From: Streptomyces griseicoloratus
Lineage (GTDB): Bacteria > Actinomycetota > Actinomycetes > Streptomycetales > Streptomycetaceae
Assembly: GCF_014534645.1 (NCBI RefSeq)
Contig: NZ_JACVQF010000187.1
Span: forward strand, 62,001-126,000
Length of the DNA: 64,000 nucleotides
Direction: 5' to 3'
Made by a program: the position numbers and the translations under genes
Notes under the pieces: model-generated
Told to the model about the DNA's origin: nothing
The model's database searches: none
Seen by the model: the letters and a program-made list of their open reading frames with translations, nothing else
Shown: positions 18,047 through 26,879 of the stretch, one piece after another
Position numbering within the stretch: the first letter of the stretch is position 1
Layout: each line of letters opens with the position of its first letter

Positions 18047-18460
18047 TCAGGTACCGGACGACGGGTCGCTGCCCGCGTCCTGCGACGAGTCCGGGCCCTG
18101 GGACGAGCCCGAGTCCGCGTCGCGGAGCGTCTCGATGAGCGAACGGATGACCTCGGGGTCATCGCTGTTCACCATGACGGGCACACCGTTCACCTCGATG
18201 CGTACGGCCGGCGGTGGTGAGGGCCGACTGGAGCGCCACGCCACCAAGGTGGTAACCAGGCTGCCCAGAGCGATCGAGTTGGACAACACGACGTTCACGA
18301 TCTCCAGGGCGGAGCCGCCCATGCCGCCGGGAGGCGGGGGCTGGGCTCCGCCAAGAGACACGCGTGCCTGTCCGTAAAGGTCTCGCTCCTCGTGCAACCA
18401 GCGGAGCAGGGTCTCCGCTTCGCCGCCGACCACCTCGTCCACCGTCAGAACCAGCTCCAT
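18047..18460 (-). CDS. EACC1-like effector-associated constant component
   Basis: 137 residues from the ATG at 18460. It begins MELVLTVDEVVGGEAETLLR and DLYGQARVSLGG, has a glycine-proline linker, then a hydrophobic segment (IVNVVLSNSIALGSLVTTLV) and a strand pair VRIEVNGVPVMVNSDDPEVI. This matches the layout of EACC1, known as a fixed neighbour of multi-domain conflict systems with caspase, trypsin and NTPase modules. The next gene starts one base after its stop, so the two are coupled. Expected role: adaptor or sensor for the caspase/nSTAND protein (inference). Confidence 0.75.
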   Translation of the reverse strand: MELVLTVDEVVGGEAETLLRWLHEERDLYGQARVSLGGAQPPPPGGMGGSALEIVNVVLSNSIALGSLVTTLVAWRSSRPSPPPAVRIEVNGVPVMVNSDDPEVIRSLIETLRDADSGSSQGPDSSQDAGSDPSSGT

Positions 18461-18787
18461 ACGGCGTAGGTTATCGATCCCCGCCGTTCTCGGCGGCGCC
18501 CTCGCCTTCGCAGCTGCGGCCGAATTGCCGCAACATCGCCGCAGGGCCAAGAGTCCCATGGTAGAGCGGTCGGCCGCCGGTGGTCGGGGCCCATCTGCGC
18601 GGTGCCTCGGGGCGGATCCAAGAGTGCGCGGGCTGTCACGCGGTCCTCGTACGAACGTCTCGGACTGGGCTGACCGACAGCTGCCCGGGGCTGCCCCTCC
18701 GGGAAGGCCCGAGGGGGTACATCCCCCTGGCCTGATCCCCTCTTCCTTGATCACGTTTAAGAGGTCATCTCAATTGGTGGTGCTGAC
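18461..18787. other. Upstream region of the EACC1-caspase pair
   Basis: About 330 bases without a gene. It should contain the promoter of the conflict pair on the minus strand. No operator was recognised. Confidence 0.35.
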
Positions 18788-19072
18788 CTACCGGTGTAGA
18801 TGGGCAAGAGCCTCGCCACTCACGGGGCAGGGACGTTCACGCGGCAGGAGTCGCCGGGCGACGTCCAGCTCTCCGTCTCGCACATGGGCGTGGCTCATGC
18901 GGGCCAGCGGTGTGACATCGGTTATGGAGACGATCCACTCGTCGGCATAGACCGGGACCACTCCCCGTCGGCGCCGCCCGTTCCCGCTAAGGAGTTTCTC
19001 CATGGCGGCGGACATGTCCGCTGGCGGGTCGGCGGTCTCCAGGGGCGCGGCGAGCGGTTTTTGGCGCTGCAC
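18788..19072 (-). CDS. Possible small hypothetical protein
   Basis: 94 residues from a GTG at 19072, or 75 from an ATG at 19015. The middle (VYADEWIVSITDVTPLARMS, then GELDVARRLLPRERP) has a plausible strand-helix composition. No family is recognised and no clear ribosome binding site is seen. Confidence 0.3.
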   Translation of the reverse strand: MQRQKPLAAPLETADPPADMSAAMEKLLSGNGRRRRGVVPVYADEWIVSITDVTPLARMSHAHVRDGELDVARRLLPRERPCPVSGEALAHLHR

Positions 19073-19825
19073 CGGTCAGAGTGCACCCACGACGGATGTC
19101 GTGTGACGGTGCCAGCGGCCGCCTGTTGGGTTCGCCGTCTCACCCGTAGGAGTCTATTCGCCAGCGCTCGCCGCTGACCTGGAGTTTCAGGTGATCTGGC
19201 TCCTGTGGCGCGTTAATTGACTACGCTGCCCGCTCATATGCGGGGTGTGCCCCGCGAACTGCATGACCCGCAGTCCGGGATGCCCCGCCCGCTCTGAAGG
19301 GGCCGGGAGCACGAGCTGCAGGCCGTCTACGCCTACCTCAGCCCCAGGCTGGCAGACAGCCCGACCGACACCGCCGAGGCCATCGCCGCCCACGAAGGTC
19401 TGAACCTGGCCGCCGTACGGCGGCGCGCCGCCCGCTCCGCCGTGCCGCGGTCGCGCGCGGGCCGTGAGGACCGCCGTCGCGAGGGCCGGCGTTCGCTGGA
19501 GTCCTGTGCTTCACCATGCTCAGCCGCCAGGCCACGGCCCAGCTGCGTCCCCTGGCGAAGGCCTGGGCTCAGCTGGGGCTGTGGCCCGAGGGGATGCGGG
19601 GATGGATCGGCGCTGTCGGCGTGCCCCGGGGTCTGGACCGCCGCGCGCAGCCGTAGCCCTTGCCGGGCGCGGCCCGGCGGCCTCCCGTCGAGGACGTGAC
19701 GGATGTGAGTCCCGACGGCTTCGGGACGGCCGGATCGGAGGTGCGTCGTCCCGGATCGCCCCGAGGGCGCCACGCCCTCATCCTGGAACGGTAGGGGCAC
19801 TCGCTCGCTGCCGGAAGGAGGGGCG
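19073..19825. other. Intergenic region with possible gene debris
   Basis: About 750 bases. On the plus strand 19302-19440 reads QAVYAYLSPRLADSPTDTAE and AIAAHEGLNLAAVRRRAARS, and 19515-19655 reads RQATAQLRPLAKAWAQLGLW. Both look like protein-like debris but neither is recognised. The minus strand has a long arginine/proline-rich frame that continues antisense to the next gene and is rejected as coding. The last 20 bases hold a strong AAGGAGG site for the gene at 19826. Confidence 0.35.
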
Positions 19826-20743
19826 ATGAGGGCCGTACGAACCCACGATCGTGATGCGGCCGTGGACAGCCTGGTTGTGGAGGAGGCACCGTACCCGTAC
19901 GCGGGGGAGGGCGACGTCGTCGTACGGGTGCGTGCGGCCTGTTTCACCCCGGATGAGCTGGCCTGGCCGGCCACGTGGGTCGACCGGGCCGGCAGGGACC
20001 GAGCGCCCGTCATTCCGGGACACGAGCTGTCGGGCGAGGTGGCGGAGGTCGCGGTCGGCACGACCGGGCTTTCGGTCGGCCAGCGCGTCGTCGGTCTGAC
20101 CGACTGGAACCGGGACGGCACTCTCGCGGAATACACGGCGGTGGAGGCCCGCAATCTGGCGCCACTGCCCGCGGGAATCGACCACGTGCAGGCGGCGGCT
20201 CTGCCGATGCCGGGCCTCACCGCCTGGCAGGGTCTCTTCGTACACGGAAGGTTGGAGGCAGGGCAGAGCGTGCTGGTGCACGGAGCGGGCGGCGGTGTGG
20301 GCATGGCCGCGACGCAGCTTGCCCGCGACGCCGGGGCGCGCGTGCTCGGGACGGGGCGCGAGGGGAGCCGGGACCGGGTGCTGGAGCTGGGTGCAGAGGT
20401 CTTCATCGACCTCGGACAACCGGCGTGGGAGGAGGCGGTGGGCCGAGTCGACCTCGTCTTCGACGCCATCGGCGGGGCGGTGCTCGACCGCTCTGCCGCC
20501 GTGCTCAGGCCCGGCGGCACCCTGGTGACCATCGCCCAGCCCCCCACCGTGCGTCCCGAGGACGGCCGGGCCATGTACTTCATCGTCGAACCCAACCGCG
20601 ATCAACTCCTGGAGATCATCAGCAGGCACCGAGAGGGCCGGCTGCGCCCGTTGGTGGGTGCCGTCCATCCCCTGGACCGTGCCCCGGAGGCGTTCCGCGC
20701 GAAGAAGGGAACAGTCGGCAAGACCGTCGTCCAGGTCGCGTGA
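19826..20743 (+). CDS. NADP-dependent oxidoreductase (MDR, quinone-oxidoreductase-like)
   Basis: 305 residues, ATG with AAGGAGG upstream. N-terminal GroES-like fold with IPGHELSGEVAEV; Rossmann motif VLVHGAGGGVGMAATQLARD; then DLVFDAIGG and a C-terminal HPLDRAPEAFRAKKGTVGKT typical of the zinc-free quinone oxidoreductase branch. The usual zinc-binding cysteines are absent. It reduces quinones or enals with NADPH; the exact substrate is unknown. Confidence 0.85.
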   Translation: MRAVRTHDRDAAVDSLVVEEAPYPYAGEGDVVVRVRAACFTPDELAWPATWVDRAGRDRAPVIPGHELSGEVAEVAVGTTGLSVGQRVVGLTDWNRDGTLAEYTAVEARNLAPLPAGIDHVQAAALPMPGLTAWQGLFVHGRLEAGQSVLVHGAGGGVGMAATQLARDAGARVLGTGREGSRDRVLELGAEVFIDLGQPAWEEAVGRVDLVFDAIGGAVLDRSAAVLRPGGTLVTIAQPPTVRPEDGRAMYFIVEPNRDQLLEIISRHREGRLRPLVGAVHPLDRAPEAFRAKKGTVGKTVVQVA

Positions 20744-20980
20744 GCGCCGCGCAGCCTGCCACGGAACGATGTGGCCTCGCCGAGCTCGAGAACGGACCGG
20801 AGCGTCGCTGCGCAGTCGCACATCGTGTGTGCCTCGTTCCCCGGGCCCGTGGCGCGTGGTCGGACCTTCTCCGCCGCGCCCTGGTGACAAGAGGGCCCCT
20901 CCGGCCGTGACCACTTGTCGAACCGGTGACGCCCAGTACCCAGGCGCACCGTTGCCGAGAAGAAGAAAGACGGACCTGAC

Positions 20981-21454
20981 ATGGATCTGAAGCTCGAACT
21001 CATCGTGCTGCCCGTCTCCGACGTCGATCGGGCCAAGGCCTTCTACGAGGCCGCGGGATTCCGCCTGGACCTCGATGCCGCCGCCAGTGAGGACTGGCGT
21101 GCGGTGCATTTCACGCCGCCCGGCTCGGAGTGCTCGATCATCTTCGGCAAAGGGCTCACGCACCTGGCGCCGGGCTCCGTCCAGGGCCTGTACCTCATCG
21201 TCTCCGACATCGAGGAGGCCCGCGCGGATCTCGTCGGCCGCGGCATCGAGGTGAGCGAGGTCTTCCACGACGCAGGAGGAATCTTCCACCACGGCCACGA
21301 CGCCGGACGGATCGTCCACGACGGCCCCGGCCAGGAGCGGGTGGCCGGCCCGCACCCCGATCGCGACTCCTACGGCTCCTACGCCACCTTCAGCGACCCG
21401 GACGGCAACGGCTGGGTGCTCCAGGAGGTCAGGCAGCGGGCCCCCGGCCGCTGA
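20981..21454 (+). CDS. VOC-family (glyoxalase-like) protein
   Basis: 157 residues with two beta-alpha-beta-beta-beta halves: LIVLPVSDVDRAKAFYEAAG at the N-terminus and YGSYATFSDPDGNGWVLQEV at the C-terminus, the latter holding the metal-ligand glutamate position. A histidine-rich middle insertion (FHDAGGIFHHGHDAG) is unusual and could add metal ligands. Function could be isomerase, dioxygenase or resistance protein; not decided by sequence. It sits between two reductase genes on the same strand. Confidence 0.85.
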   Translation: MDLKLELIVLPVSDVDRAKAFYEAAGFRLDLDAAASEDWRAVHFTPPGSECSIIFGKGLTHLAPGSVQGLYLIVSDIEEARADLVGRGIEVSEVFHDAGGIFHHGHDAGRIVHDGPGQERVAGPHPDRDSYGSYATFSDPDGNGWVLQEVRQRAPGR

Positions 21455-21522
21455 CACCACCTCAGACACCGGACGCCGCTCCCGCCGAAGTCCGGAACAC
21501 GCATCGAGGCACAGGAACAGCG

Positions 21523-22992
21523 ATGAACCGACCAAGGACGAACGAGGACCGGCGCACCTACGACGTAATCGTCCTCGGCGCAGGCCCGACCGGCGAGAAC
21601 GTGGCCGAACGCACCCGTGCCGCCGGGCTCAGCACCGTCATCGTGGAGCGCGAACTGCTGGGCGGCGAGTGTTCCTACTGGGCCTGCGAGCCCAGCAAGG
21701 CACTGCTGCGGCCGGTGCTGGCCCGGGCCGACGCGCGACGCGTGCCCGGGCTGCGTCAGGCGGTGGGCGGGCCACTGGACGTCGCGGCGGTCCTCGCCCA
21801 CCGCGACGAGATCGTCTTCCACTGGAAGGACGACAGCCAGGTCGGCTGGCTGGATTCGGTCTCCGTCGATCTGATCCGCGGCCACGCACGGCTCGACGGT
21901 CCCCGGCAGGTGGCGGTGCAGACCCCGGACGGTGACACGGTGCTGCTGACCGCACGACACGCCGTCGCCGTGTGCACGGGGACCGCCGCGGCAGTGCCCG
22001 AGATACCGGGGCTCGACTCGGTACGTCCCTGGACCAGCCGTGAGGCCACCAGCGCCGGTCGGGTACCGGGCCGACTGGCTGTGGTCGGCGGCGGTGTGGT
22101 GGCCGTTGAGATGGCCACCGCCTGGCAGGCGCTCGGTTCCCAGGTGACCGTGCTGGTCCGCGGCGACGCCGGACTGCTGGCGAGGATGGAGCCGTTCGCA
22201 GGCCACATGGTCGCGGACGGTCTGCGCGAGGCGGGCGTCGACGTCCGGCTCGGGGCCTCCGTGGCGTCCCTGGCACGCGAGGACGGCGAAGTGCGGATCG
22301 CGCTGGCAGACGGCGGGGAACTGGCCGCGGACGAGATCCTCTTCGCGACCGGCCGGGACCCCCGTACTGCCGACCTCGGCCTGGAGACCGTCGGACTCAC
22401 GCCGGGCGACTGGCTGACCGCGGACGACACCTGCCGCGTGACCGCCGTCGCCGACGGCTGGCTCTACGCGGTGGGCGATGTCAACCACCGGGTCCTGTTG
22501 ACCCACCAGGGGAAGTACCAGGCCCGCATCGCCGGTGCCGCCATCGGGGCCCGGGCCAGGGGAGAGCAGGCCGACGAGACACGGTGGGGTGCGCACGCCG
22601 CGACCGCCGACATCGCGGCCGTGCCGCAGGTCGTCTTCACCGACCCGGAGGTCGCGGCCGTCGGTCTGACCACGCGTGAGGCGGAGCGGGCCGGGCGCCG
22701 GGTCGAGGTGGTGGACTACGACATCGCAGGCGTCGCGGGTGCTCACCAGTACGCCGACGGCTACCGCGGCCGGGCCCGTCTCCTGGTCGACATGGACCGC
22801 GGCACCGTGGCGGGTGTGACATTCGTCGGCCCCGGCGTCGGGGAACTGCTGTACTCGGCCACCGTCGCGGTCGTGAGCGAAGTACCGCTGGAGAGGCTCT
22901 GGCACGCCGTACCGGCCTTCCCGACGATCAGCGAGGTGTGGCTGAGGCTGTTGGAGGCCCACCGGGACCGGCAGCAGCCGGGCCCGTCATGA
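21523..22992 (+). CDS. Pyridine nucleotide-disulfide oxidoreductase (dihydrolipoamide dehydrogenase/mercuric reductase type)
   Basis: 489 residues from the ATG at 21523 with AGGAAC upstream. FAD motif DVIVLGAGPTGENVAERT; redox-active disulfide in GGECSYWACEPSKAL (Cys-x4-Cys, as in the family); NAD motif LAVVGGGVVAVEMATAWQAL; second FAD motif GWLYAVGDVN; and a C-terminal dimer domain (VVFTDPEVAAVGLTTREAER). All catalytic elements look intact. The family transfers electrons from NAD(P)H through FAD and the disulfide; lipoamide is not certain here. Confidence 0.9.
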   Translation: MNRPRTNEDRRTYDVIVLGAGPTGENVAERTRAAGLSTVIVERELLGGECSYWACEPSKALLRPVLARADARRVPGLRQAVGGPLDVAAVLAHRDEIVFHWKDDSQVGWLDSVSVDLIRGHARLDGPRQVAVQTPDGDTVLLTARHAVAVCTGTAAAVPEIPGLDSVRPWTSREATSAGRVPGRLAVVGGGVVAVEMATAWQALGSQVTVLVRGDAGLLARMEPFAGHMVADGLREAGVDVRLGASVASLAREDGEVRIALADGGELAADEILFATGRDPRTADLGLETVGLTPGDWLTADDTCRVTAVADGWLYAVGDVNHRVLLTHQGKYQARIAGAAIGARARGEQADETRWGAHAATADIAAVPQVVFTDPEVAAVGLTTREAERAGRRVEVVDYDIAGVAGAHQYADGYRGRARLLVDMDRGTVAGVTFVGPGVGELLYSATVAVVSEVPLERLWHAVPAFPTISEVWLRLLEAHRDRQQPGPS

Positions 22993-23047
22993 CATCGCCG
23001 AGGAGTGCGGGCAGCGCGCCCGTCGGCCGCAGGGCGCCTCGATCCGG

Positions 23048-23695
23048 CTACTCGGCGGCGCGGGTCTCGTCACGGACCCTGTCGACGAACGCTGCCTCGT
23101 TCTGCGCGATACGGCCGGCTTCTTCGAACACGCTGATGACCTGTGCGGCGGGGATGACGGCCGCGCCGGATGCGTCAGCGAACACGTAGTCACCTGGGCG
23201 GACGGTCACGCCGGACACGACGACCGGCCGGTTGGCCTCGTAGGGTGTCACGGTATCGCCGCCCCACTTGGCCGTCTGCCCCGAGCAGTAGGCGGCGAAG
23301 CCGTAGTTCGCGATCTCGGGGAAGTCCCGCAGACGCCCGTCGGCCAGAACGCCCGCGAGGCTGTGTGCCGCCACCAGCGAGAGCTTTGTTCCGCCTCCGA
23401 GCGACACCCCGGGGTGCCCGTTGCCGGCCAGGACCAGCACCCGCCCCCGCGCGCCGTTCTCGATGGCGTCGTGGAACAGCCGGGAGAAGTTGTATTGCTC
23501 GGGTGGGAGTGCCTTCTCGCAGGAGGGAAGGAACGACAGCGTTATCGCGGGGCCGAGGAGGACGCGGCCCGGGGTCGGGGTCACCAGGTCGTCGATGTGA
23601 CACCGGTGGCGGTGTATGCGCCCCATGGCATCGGTGACGTCGGGGGTGCGTACTCGCGAGGCGAGACGTTGCAGGAGCTCTTCCTTGTCTGCCAT
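23048..23695 (-). CDS. RraA-family protein (aldolase/regulator fold)
   Basis: 215 residues from the ATG at 23695. Conserved elements: TPDVTDAMGRIHRHRCHIDD at the N-terminus, VLVLAGNGHPGVSLGGGTKL, and the substrate loop AGVLADGRLRDFPEI with the arginine and aspartate of the family. The fold is shared by 4-hydroxy-4-methyl-2-oxoglutarate aldolases and the RNase E inhibitor RraA; these residues favour an aldolase-type enzyme. It is the last gene of a minus-strand run from the antiporter. Confidence 0.8.
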   Translation of the reverse strand: MADKEELLQRLASRVRTPDVTDAMGRIHRHRCHIDDLVTPTPGRVLLGPAITLSFLPSCEKALPPEQYNFSRLFHDAIENGARGRVLVLAGNGHPGVSLGGGTKLSLVAAHSLAGVLADGRLRDFPEIANYGFAAYCSGQTAKWGGDTVTPYEANRPVVVSGVTVRPGDYVFADASGAAVIPAAQVISVFEEAGRIAQNEAAFVDRVRDETRAAE

Positions 23696-23726
23696 GAGGC
23701 CTCCCGTCCGGTCGTGCAGACGTACG

Positions 23727-23999
23727 TCAGGCCGGTGCGGGCATCGTGACGTAATCCAGTCCGCCGGCGTCGAGCCACACCTGGGTGGGGGATTGGACCA
23801 GCCGCAGCAGGACGCCCTCGCAGCCGGGACAGCGCAATACCATCCCGGGACCACCGAGGTACGCGTGCGTCTGGGCCAGCATCATCTGCTCGCCGCACCC
23901 ACGGCATCGTCCGGAAGCCATGGTCATGTCGGTTCCGAAGAGGAACTCGAGATCCCCCGCGGCGGCGTTGCCGTCGAGGAAGTCAGGCGTCAGGGTCAT
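23727..23999 (-). CDS. Small zinc-ribbon protein, DUF6510-like
   Basis: 90 residues from the ATG at 23999 (an ATG three codons upstream is possible). Two CxxC pairs, CRGCGEQ and CPGCEGVL, about 35 residues apart form a zinc ribbon. This matches small Streptomyces proteins called DUF6510. It follows the ferredoxin-reductase gene by 66 bases and precedes RraA by 31, so it is probably cotranscribed. Role in electron transfer is inferred only from context. Confidence 0.75.
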   Translation of the reverse strand: MTLTPDFLDGNAAAGDLEFLFGTDMTMASGRCRGCGEQMMLAQTHAYLGGPGMVLRCPGCEGVLLRLVQSPTQVWLDAGGLDYVTMPAPA

Positions 24000-24065
24000 G
24001 GAACTCACCTTCCGTTGGGCCGACGCACTCGAAGAGTCCTCACCACCGCAGACACCTGCCTTGCT

Positions 24066-24818
24066 TCATCTGCTGGGTCCGAAACGCTCGGTTCGGATAC
24101 GGCCGGGGTGGTGGCCGAGGGCCACCAGCAGTCCGGCGGCCCTTTCGACGAAGCCGGTGGAACCACAGACATAGCAAGTGGGTTCGAAGTCCGGTGGCCA
24201 TCCGGCACCTGACAGGTCGGAAGCGGTGAACCGCCCGGGGGGCCGCGGCCACTGCGGTGGGGTGGAGCGGGAATAGAGGTACGTCTTGTCGAGGCCCGGG
24301 TCGTCTCGCCTCAACTCCGATACGAAGAGCTGGTACTCAGGGCTGCGCACGGAGTACACCAACCGGAAGGGCGTGCGATTGCCGATCGCTCGGCGCATGC
24401 GGATCATCGCCATGAGTGGCACCAGGCCCGAGCCGCCGGCCACGAGCAGAATCGGCTCCTTCTGCTCGGGACGCCACACGAACCATCCGCCGACCGGTCC
24501 GCGCAGCTCCACCACGTCGCCCACGGCGAGTTCGTCCGTCAGGTACGGGGAGACCTCGCCGTCATCCACGCGCTGAACGGTCAGTTCGACGCTCTCGCCG
24601 TCGGGTGCCGACGCCAGTGAGTAACTGCGCTGCGTGCTGTAGCCGTCCTCCGCCGTGAGCCGCACATCGACGTGTTGTCCCGCCAGGTGTCCCGGCCAGC
24701 CGGGCACCTCGAAGACGAGGGTGCGCGCGGTTGCGGACTCGACGCGCCGATCGGTCAAGCGGGCAGCCGTCCAGCGCAGTCGGTCGCCTAGTCGCCTTGA
24801 TACCGCTGCTCGCGCCAT
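24066..24818 (-). CDS. Ferredoxin-reductase-type FAD/NAD(P) oxidoreductase
   Basis: 250 residues from the ATG at 24818, overlapping the sulfite-oxidase-like gene by 31 bases. FAD-binding RSYSLASAPDG near residue 65; NAD(P)-binding ILLVAGGSGLVPLMAMIRMR near 130; C-terminal CYVCGSTGFVERAAGLLVAL typical of the NAD reductase fold. There is no ferredoxin domain or plant-type cysteine cluster. Likely the electron-transfer partner of the molybdopterin protein just upstream (established pattern, not proven here). Confidence 0.85.
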   Translation of the reverse strand: MARAAVSRRLGDRLRWTAARLTDRRVESATARTLVFEVPGWPGHLAGQHVDVRLTAEDGYSTQRSYSLASAPDGESVELTVQRVDDGEVSPYLTDELAVGDVVELRGPVGGWFVWRPEQKEPILLVAGGSGLVPLMAMIRMRRAIGNRTPFRLVYSVRSPEYQLFVSELRRDDPGLDKTYLYSRSTPPQWPRPPGRFTASDLSGAGWPPDFEPTCYVCGSTGFVERAAGLLVALGHHPGRIRTERFGPSR

Positions 24819-25387
24819 GGGTCCCCATAGTCGTGGTAGCCGATGTTCTCCCAGAAGCCCCGCTCTTCCACGTCGAGCAACTGGATGCCGCGCACCCACT
24901 TGGCGGACTTCCAGAAGTAGAGGTGCGGAATCAGCAGCCTCGCGGGGCCGCCGTGCTCTGGCGGGAGTTCCTCGCCGTCGTATCGGTAGGCGATCCATGC
25001 CTGCCCGTCGAGGAGATCCTCCAGTGGAACGTTGGTGGTGTAGTCGCCGTAGGAGTGGACGAGCGCGTACTCGGCACTGGTCTCCACGTCCTCCAGAAGG
25101 ACGTCCAAGGAGACTCCCTGCCACTCCGTCTCGAACTTCGACCACTTGGTGACACAGTGCAGGTCGACGGTCTTCGTCTGGCTGGGCAACGCCATGAACT
25201 CCGCCCAGTCCCAGATGTGCCGTGCGCCGGTCTCGGTGCGGACGGTGAACTCCCACTGGTCGAGGTCCACCGCGGGGGTGGGCCCTGCCGAGAGAACGGG
25301 GAAGTCTGCGGTCTCGTACTGCCCGGGAGGCAGTCTGTGCCGTGCATCCCGTGCTCGGCCGTGGAAGCCGCGTGAAACGATGGGCAT
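24788..25387 (-). CDS. Sulfite-oxidase/MsrP-like molybdopterin-binding protein
   Basis: 199 residues from the ATG at 25387. The molybdenum-ligand cysteine lies in VDLHCVTKWS, followed by WQGVSLDVLLEDV and VHSYGDYTTNVPLEDLL, then HGGPARLLIPHLYFWKSAKW, all conserved in the oxidoreductase molybdopterin fold. No signal peptide or Tat motif is evident from this start, so it would be cytoplasmic. The neighbouring ferredoxin reductase overlaps it, as in two-gene oxidase/reductase pairs. Confidence 0.85.
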   Translation of the reverse strand: MPIVSRGFHGRARDARHRLPPGQYETADFPVLSAGPTPAVDLDQWEFTVRTETGARHIWDWAEFMALPSQTKTVDLHCVTKWSKFETEWQGVSLDVLLEDVETSAEYALVHSYGDYTTNVPLEDLLDGQAWIAYRYDGEELPPEHGGPARLLIPHLYFWKSAKWVRGIQLLDVEERGFWENIGYHDYGDPWREQRYQGD

Positions 25388-25423
25388 ACCGCGCCCCCAT
25401 TCTTGGCACCATGCGATTTCCAT

Positions 25424-25477
25424 TCTCCAGGACATCGCGCGGCACAGCATCTCGAGTCTCCAGGACATCGCGCGGCA
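25424..25477 (-). repeat. 33-bp tandem direct repeat upstream of the molybdopterin gene
   Basis: The 21-base core TCTCCAGGACATCGCGCGGC plus A occurs at 25424-25444 and 25457-25477, a period of 33. On the minus strand it reads in frame as an 11-residue repeat, but it lies upstream of the chosen start. Could be an operator, a small peptide or a replication-slip duplication. Confidence 0.6.
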
Positions 25478-25514
25478 GCATCTTGAGCCGAACCAGTCGA
25501 TGTTGTTCTGAAAA

Positions 25515-26723
25515 TCAGTCCGGATTGCCCTCCGCCGCCGATTTCGCGGATGTCCGTGTACGGGCCAGCAAGGGCAGCGCAAGCAAGGGGAACACGATCA
25601 CGGACAAGAGGCCCGCCGCCACCAAGGCGGCCGCGTTGGCCGGTCGGATCGCGTCCAGCTTCAAGCCGATCGTCGTCGCCGCCACGATCACGGGGAGGGA
25701 AGTGGCCTGCAGGAGTCCACTGGCCACGATCTCTGCCGGCGAGAGACCCGCGTTGCGGTAGGCCAATGCGGGCAGTCCACGAACGAGGAGCAGCCCGGCA
25801 AGGAACATCGGTACCCGCAGCACCGTCGCGGCGTCCGCGAACAGTGCGCCGAGGTCGAACTGGATTCCACTGGTCACGAAGAAGACCGGAACGAGGAATC
25901 CATATCCCAGGCCCTCCAGTTTCACGTGGAACTGCGGATGGGCCCGTTCGGCGTCGGGGTCGACCAGCCGCAGTACGGCCCCAGCGATGAAGGCACCCAG
26001 AATGGCCTCGAATCCTAGATGCATGGCGACCGCGGACAGGCCGACGATCAGAAGCATGGTCAGGCGAATTCGGACCTGGGCGCTGGTGTCCGCCAGATTC
26101 ACTACGGCCCGGGACAGCCACATCGAGCGCCCTGCACGTATCGAGGTCGCCGCGATGAGCGCCGTCAGGCAAGCCAGGCCGAGCAGCAGAAGCAGCCTGG
26201 ATCCCGGGCCCGAAGCGTGTTCGGAGAAGAACAACGACAACAGCAGCACAGCGCTGATCTCACCGGCAGAGGCCCCGCCGATGATCAGTTGGCCGACCGG
26301 CCGGTCGGTGGCGTCGGCGTCCTTCAGGATCGGGACCAGAAGCCCCAAGGACGTCGCCACCAGCGCGGTTCCGATCAGCAGTGGACTCTCGACCAGCCCG
26401 GCCAGGTCCAGTACCCAGCCGACGATCCCGGCCAGCACGATCGTGCCCGCCAGACCGAGGGCGACGAGCCGCGCCCGTGGGCCGTGCAGTTGCTGGAAAT
26501 CGATCTCGAGTCCGGCAAGGAACAGCAGGAAGCTCAGCCCGATGATCGACAACGCCTGGACGGTGGCGTCCGGCTGCACCAGATTCAGCACCGCCGGACC
26601 GATGATCACGCCGGCCACGATCTCGAGGACCGGGCCCGGGAGGGGGACTCGGGGCACCATGGCCAGGAGGAACGGGACGCCGGCGCCCACCGCGAGAACG
26701 ATGACCAGATTGTCGTAGGACAT
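25515..26723 (-). CDS. Cation:proton antiporter, CPA2 (Kef/NapA) type
   Basis: 402 residues, almost entirely hydrophobic, with about 12 membrane segments. The first half contains VAGVIIGPAVLNLVQPDA, LSFLLFLAGLEIDFQQL (a family motif) and VATSLGLLVPILKDADATD. Later parts have FEAILGAFIAGAVLR and GFLVPVFFVTSGIQFDL. No C-terminal TrkA or RCK domain. It exchanges Na+ or K+ for H+ across the membrane. It is the first gene of a minus-strand run towards 23048, though 127 bases separate it from the next gene. Confidence 0.85.
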   Translation of the reverse strand: MSYDNLVIVLAVGAGVPFLLAMVPRVPLPGPVLEIVAGVIIGPAVLNLVQPDATVQALSIIGLSFLLFLAGLEIDFQQLHGPRARLVALGLAGTIVLAGIVGWVLDLAGLVESPLLIGTALVATSLGLLVPILKDADATDRPVGQLIIGGASAGEISAVLLLSLFFSEHASGPGSRLLLLLGLACLTALIAATSIRAGRSMWLSRAVVNLADTSAQVRIRLTMLLIVGLSAVAMHLGFEAILGAFIAGAVLRLVDPDAERAHPQFHVKLEGLGYGFLVPVFFVTSGIQFDLGALFADAATVLRVPMFLAGLLLVRGLPALAYRNAGLSPAEIVASGLLQATSLPVIVAATTIGLKLDAIRPANAAALVAAGLLSVIVFPLLALPLLARTRTSAKSAAEGNPD

Positions 26724-26879
26724 GGTGACTCCGGTGGCCGGTAGGCGGTGCGCTGGCCGTGACCAGCTTTGCCCTCCTATGTGATGCTAGGGGCTACTGG
26801 TCCTTCTAGGCTGGTGGCAGGAACTCCTCGGCGTGGGCGTGCAGGTGATCACGCTCCCACTCGGCTAAGGATGCGATCG

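Noticed and set aside
18046-18162. N-terminal extension of the caspase/nSTAND protein to an ATG at 18162
   Set aside because: The stretch is almost all Arg, Thr, Ser, Ala and overlaps the EACC1-like gene in another frame; the GTG at 18045 follows that gene's stop.
19333-20595. 420-codon minus-strand open frame opposite the quinone-reductase-like gene
   Set aside because: Ser/Thr/Arg-rich with no domain; the plus strand has a complete MDR enzyme with ribosome binding site.
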